This document shows positions 36,353-39,090 of a DNA stretch of 39,090 nucleotides, piece after piece. Location of the stretch: the NCBI GenBank assembly GCA_027314665.1, contig DAHVAK010000099.1, positions 1-39,090 of the forward strand. The letters run 5' to 3'. The notes under the pieces were generated by a model. It worked only from the letters and a program-made list of their open reading frames with translations, was not told the DNA's origin and did no database searches. The DNA comes from Spirochaetales bacterium (GTDB taxonomy: Bacteria > Spirochaetota > Spirochaetia > DAHUYW01). The translations under genes and the position numbers were made by a program. Numbering within the stretch: the first letter of the stretch is position 1; the number at the start of each line of letters is the position of its first letter.

Positions 36353-38377
36353 GTGGATTTCGACGCAATCGTCATCGGCGGCGGGCACGCGGGGATCGAG
36401 GCCGCCCTTGCCCTCCCGAGGCTCGGCTTCAGCACCCTCCTCATCACCCAGAGCATCGACACGATCGGCAGGCTCTCCTGCAATCCAGCCGTGGGCGGGC
36501 TTTCGAAGGGGAACATCGTGCGCGAAATCGATGCCCTCGGCGGGGAGATGGGTAGGCTCATCGACGCGAGCATGATCCAGTACCGGATGCTCAACAAGAG
36601 CCGGGGACCTGCGGTGCAGGCCCCGCGCGCCCAGGCGGACAAGTTTCTCTATTCGCGTCTCGCGAAGCAGCGCCTCGAGGAGCAGAAGGGGCTCCACCTT
36701 TTCCAGGACACAGTGGTGGATTTCATGCTCGACTCTTCGGGAGCGAGGATCGAAGGAGTGGTGACCGAGCGGCGGCGGCGCTTCACCGCGCGGACGGTGG
36801 TGCTCACCACCGGCACCTTCATGGACGGGAAGCTTTTCATCGGGGAGTGGAGCGCGCCCGGCGGTCGCCTCTCCGAGCCGGCGGCGATGGGGCTGGGGGC
36901 GCGGCTGCGGGAGCTGGGCTTCTCGGTCGGACGCCTGAAGACCGGAACCCCGCCGCGGGTTGCACGCTCGACCGTGGACTTCGGCAGGATGGAGGAGCAG
37001 CCCGGCGACGAGCTGATCGTCCCCTTCTCCTTTCGGAATGCGCGGGTCGACCGCCCACAGGTCTCCTGCTACATCACCCACACGACCGAGGAGACTCACT
37101 GCGTCATCCGCGAGAATCTCCATCGCTCGCCCCTCTACTCGGGCAAGATCGTGGGGCGAGGTCCGCGCTACTGCCCCTCGATCGAGGATAAGGTCGTGCG
37201 CTTCCCGAGCCGAGGCAGCCACCAGCTCTTCGTGGAGCCGGAAGGCCTCGAGTCGGAAGAGATGTACCTGAACGGGATCTCCTCCTCGCTTCCCGAGGAG
37301 GTGCAGCTCGCTGTGCTCAAGACCATCCCCGGGCTCGAGCATGCCGAGATGGTGCGCCCGGGCTACGCCGTGGAGTACGACTTCATGGATCCCCGCCAGC
37401 TCTTCCCCAGCCTGATGTCGAAGCGGATCGAGGGGCTCTTCGTCGCGGGTCAGACCAACGGAACCTCCGGCTACGAGGAGGCAGGCTGCCAGGGGATCGT
37501 GGCGGGAATCAACGCCGCCCGCTACCTCCAGGGCAACGAGCCGGTCATCCTCTCGCGCGCGGAGTCCTATGCCGGAGTGCTCATCGACGATCTGGTCACC
37601 CTCGGCACCGAGGAACCCTACCGGATGTTCACCTCGCGCGCAGAGTATCGCCTATGCCTGCGGCACGACACCGCGGATGTGCGCCTGCTCGAGAAGGGCT
37701 TCGGGATCGGCCTACAGCACCGGGAGGACATGGATCGCCTGGAGGCGAAGAAGCGCGGAATCGAAGAGGTGAAGGAGCTCCTACGCAGGCGGCGCCTGCG
37801 CGAAGCGGATGTGAGCGCGGCCGCCGCCGCTTTGGCGGACGGAGCCGGGGCCTCTGTCGAGCTCCACCTCGTCGCTCCCGACGCGGGCGCCGAAGGCGCG
37901 GAGGAGGCCGAGCCCCCGCTCGCCGAGGGCGCTTCGGACGAAGTGGAGGGCTTCGAGGCCCCGAGCGCCGCGGAGCTTCCGCTTTCTGCCCGCCTTGCGC
38001 GGCACCTCGGAAAGAGCCTCGATCAGCTCCTGAAGACCCAGGAGTTTTCGCTCGCGGAGCTCGGCTCCCTCGAGCCCGGGCTTGCCGGCTGGACCCCGGA
38101 GATCCTCCACTTCGCCGAGCTCGACATCCGCTATGAGGGCTACATCGCGCGCCAGGAAAAGCAGATCCACCGCTTCCGCAAGATGGAGCGGGTGCGCATC
38201 CCTGCCGACTTCGACTACGACGCGATCACGGGTCTTTCCAACGAGGCGCGTGAGAAGTTCAAGCTGATTCGTCCGCTCTCGGTCGGCCAGGCCTCGCGCA
38301 TCTCGGGGGTCCGCTCTGCCGATGTCGCCATCCTCCTCGTCCTCCTTGACCGGGAGAGCCGGAATGGGGCTGCTTGA
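36353..38377 (+). CDS. mnmG: tRNA uridine-5-carboxymethylaminomethyl synthesis enzyme MnmG (GidA)
   Basis: GTG start; [96 protein letters not shown]. Confidence 0.97.
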   Translation: MDFDAIVIGGGHAGIEAALALPRLGFSTLLITQSIDTIGRLSCNPAVGGLSKGNIVREIDALGGEMGRLIDASMIQYRMLNKSRGPAVQAPRAQADKFLYSRLAKQRLEEQKGLHLFQDTVVDFMLDSSGARIEGVVTERRRRFTARTVVLTTGTFMDGKLFIGEWSAPGGRLSEPAAMGLGARLRELGFSVGRLKTGTPPRVARSTVDFGRMEEQPGDELIVPFSFRNARVDRPQVSCYITHTTEETHCVIRENLHRSPLYSGKIVGRGPRYCPSIEDKVVRFPSRGSHQLFVEPEGLESEEMYLNGISSSLPEEVQLAVLKTIPGLEHAEMVRPGYAVEYDFMDPRQLFPSLMSKRIEGLFVAGQTNGTSGYEEAGCQGIVAGINAARYLQGNEPVILSRAESYAGVLIDDLVTLGTEEPYRMFTSRAEYRLCLRHDTADVRLLEKGFGIGLQHREDMDRLEAKKRGIEEVKELLRRRRLREADVSAAAAALADGAGASVELHLVAPDAGAEGAEEAEPPLAEGASDEVEGFEAPSAAELPLSARLARHLGKSLDQLLKTQEFSLAELGSLEPGLAGWTPEILHFAELDIRYEGYIARQEKQIHRFRKMERVRIPADFDYDAITGLSNEAREKFKLIRPLSVGQASRISGVRSADVAILLVLLDRESRNGAA

Positions 38378-38999
38378 GGAGGGGCTTGCCCGACTCGGCC
38401 TTCCCGCCGATCCCTCTCGCCTGCGCCGCCTGGAGACCTACCTCGCCGAGCTTGCCCTCTGGAACCGAAGGCTTGGCCTGGTGAAGGCGGAAGGCGATGC
38501 GCTCATCGTCCGCCACCTCCTCGACTCCCTCGCGGGGCTCGCGGTCATCCGCCGCCTGCCCCATGCGACCGTAGCCGATGTCGGCTCAGGAGCGGGTTTC
38601 CCCGGCATCCCGCTCGCCCTCTTCCTCGATGAGGCTCGCTTCACCCTCATCGAGCGCTCGGCACGGAGCGCCTCCTTCCTTCGCAGCGCGGTGCTCCTCT
38701 GCGATCTCACGGAGAGGGTCGAGGTGGAGGAAGCCGAGCTCGCCCGGATCGAGCGCCGCTTCCAGCTCGTTACCTTCCGCGCGCTTTCAGCCCTCCCGGC
38801 GATGATCGAGCCCCTGCTCCGGGCGACCGAGAGAGGGGGCTCGATCGTGGCCTACAAGGGAAAGCGCGCGGCGGCGGAGGAGGAGCTTGCGGCGCTCGCA
38901 AAGGGGCCTTTCGCCGCTAGGTTCAGGGAGATCCGGCTCGAACGGCTGCAGGTGCCCTTCCTCGAGGAGGAGCGGCAGCTCGTGATCCTTGAGGTGTGA
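38364..38999 (+). CDS. rsmG: 16S rRNA (guanine-527-N7)-methyltransferase RsmG (GidB)
   Basis: [66 protein letters not shown]; adjacent to mnmG with 14 bp overlap. Confidence 0.93.
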   Translation: MGLLEEGLARLGLPADPSRLRRLETYLAELALWNRRLGLVKAEGDALIVRHLLDSLAGLAVIRRLPHATVADVGSGAGFPGIPLALFLDEARFTLIERSARSASFLRSAVLLCDLTERVEVEEAELARIERRFQLVTFRALSALPAMIEPLLRATERGGSIVAYKGKRAAAEEELAALAKGPFAARFREIRLERLQVPFLEEERQLVILEV

Positions 39000-39090
39000 G
39001 CGCGATTGTCCTCGCGCGGGCTGTCGGGGCGTCGGCGGGGCCGTCGCGCCGGCGACGGGATCGGCGGGGTCCGAGGGCAGGGCGCGCGGT

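Noticed and set aside
36280-39090. Replication origin near mnmG-rsmG
   Set aside because: mnmG-rsmG can lie near oriC, but no DnaA-box cluster, AT-rich unwinding region or dnaA/parAB was seen in the window.
1-39090. CRISPR array, tRNA or rRNA genes
   Set aside because: No regularly spaced direct repeats, no T-loop/anticodon-arm patterns and no conserved rRNA blocks were noticed on either strand by eye; tRNAscan-SE and CRISPR finders were not run.

Overview
This 39.1 kb window is GC-rich bacterial chromosome, probably from the Spirochaetota. That lineage is an inference from permissive lipoboxes and AAGGKE-type solute-binding protein signal regions. Coding density is high, with about 29 supported CDSs and no recognisable tRNA, rRNA or CRISPR. 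Housekeeping genes: glnA (partial), pepT, alr, GDPD, mnmE, rsmE, mnmG, rsmG, and a DAG/lipid-kinase-like gene. Envelope genes: three consecutive exported proteins or lipoproteins at 3.4-8.1 kb, and a LolA-like / two FtsX permeases / LolD-like ATPase cluster beside an outer-membrane barrel at 12.3-17.7 kb. The accessory core at 19-33 kb is a carbohydrate or hydroxy-acid catabolic locus. It contains a RbsABC-type importer, a 2-hydroxyacid dehydrogenase, a GntR regulator, a split transketolase, two SDRs, a zinc MDR dehydrogenase and two tandem LarA-superfamily proteins. Two near-identical palindromes (ATTGTATA-TCG-TATAC) sit inside matching TTGAC(A/G)-N16-TACAAT promoters and tie the two halves of the locus into one candidate GntR regulon. 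Separately, two inverted copies of a ~130 bp MITE-like nested palindrome (13614-13744 and 25062-25191) each abut the TAG stop codon of the neighbouring gene. No protein search or folding calculation was run; family calls come from motif recognition.
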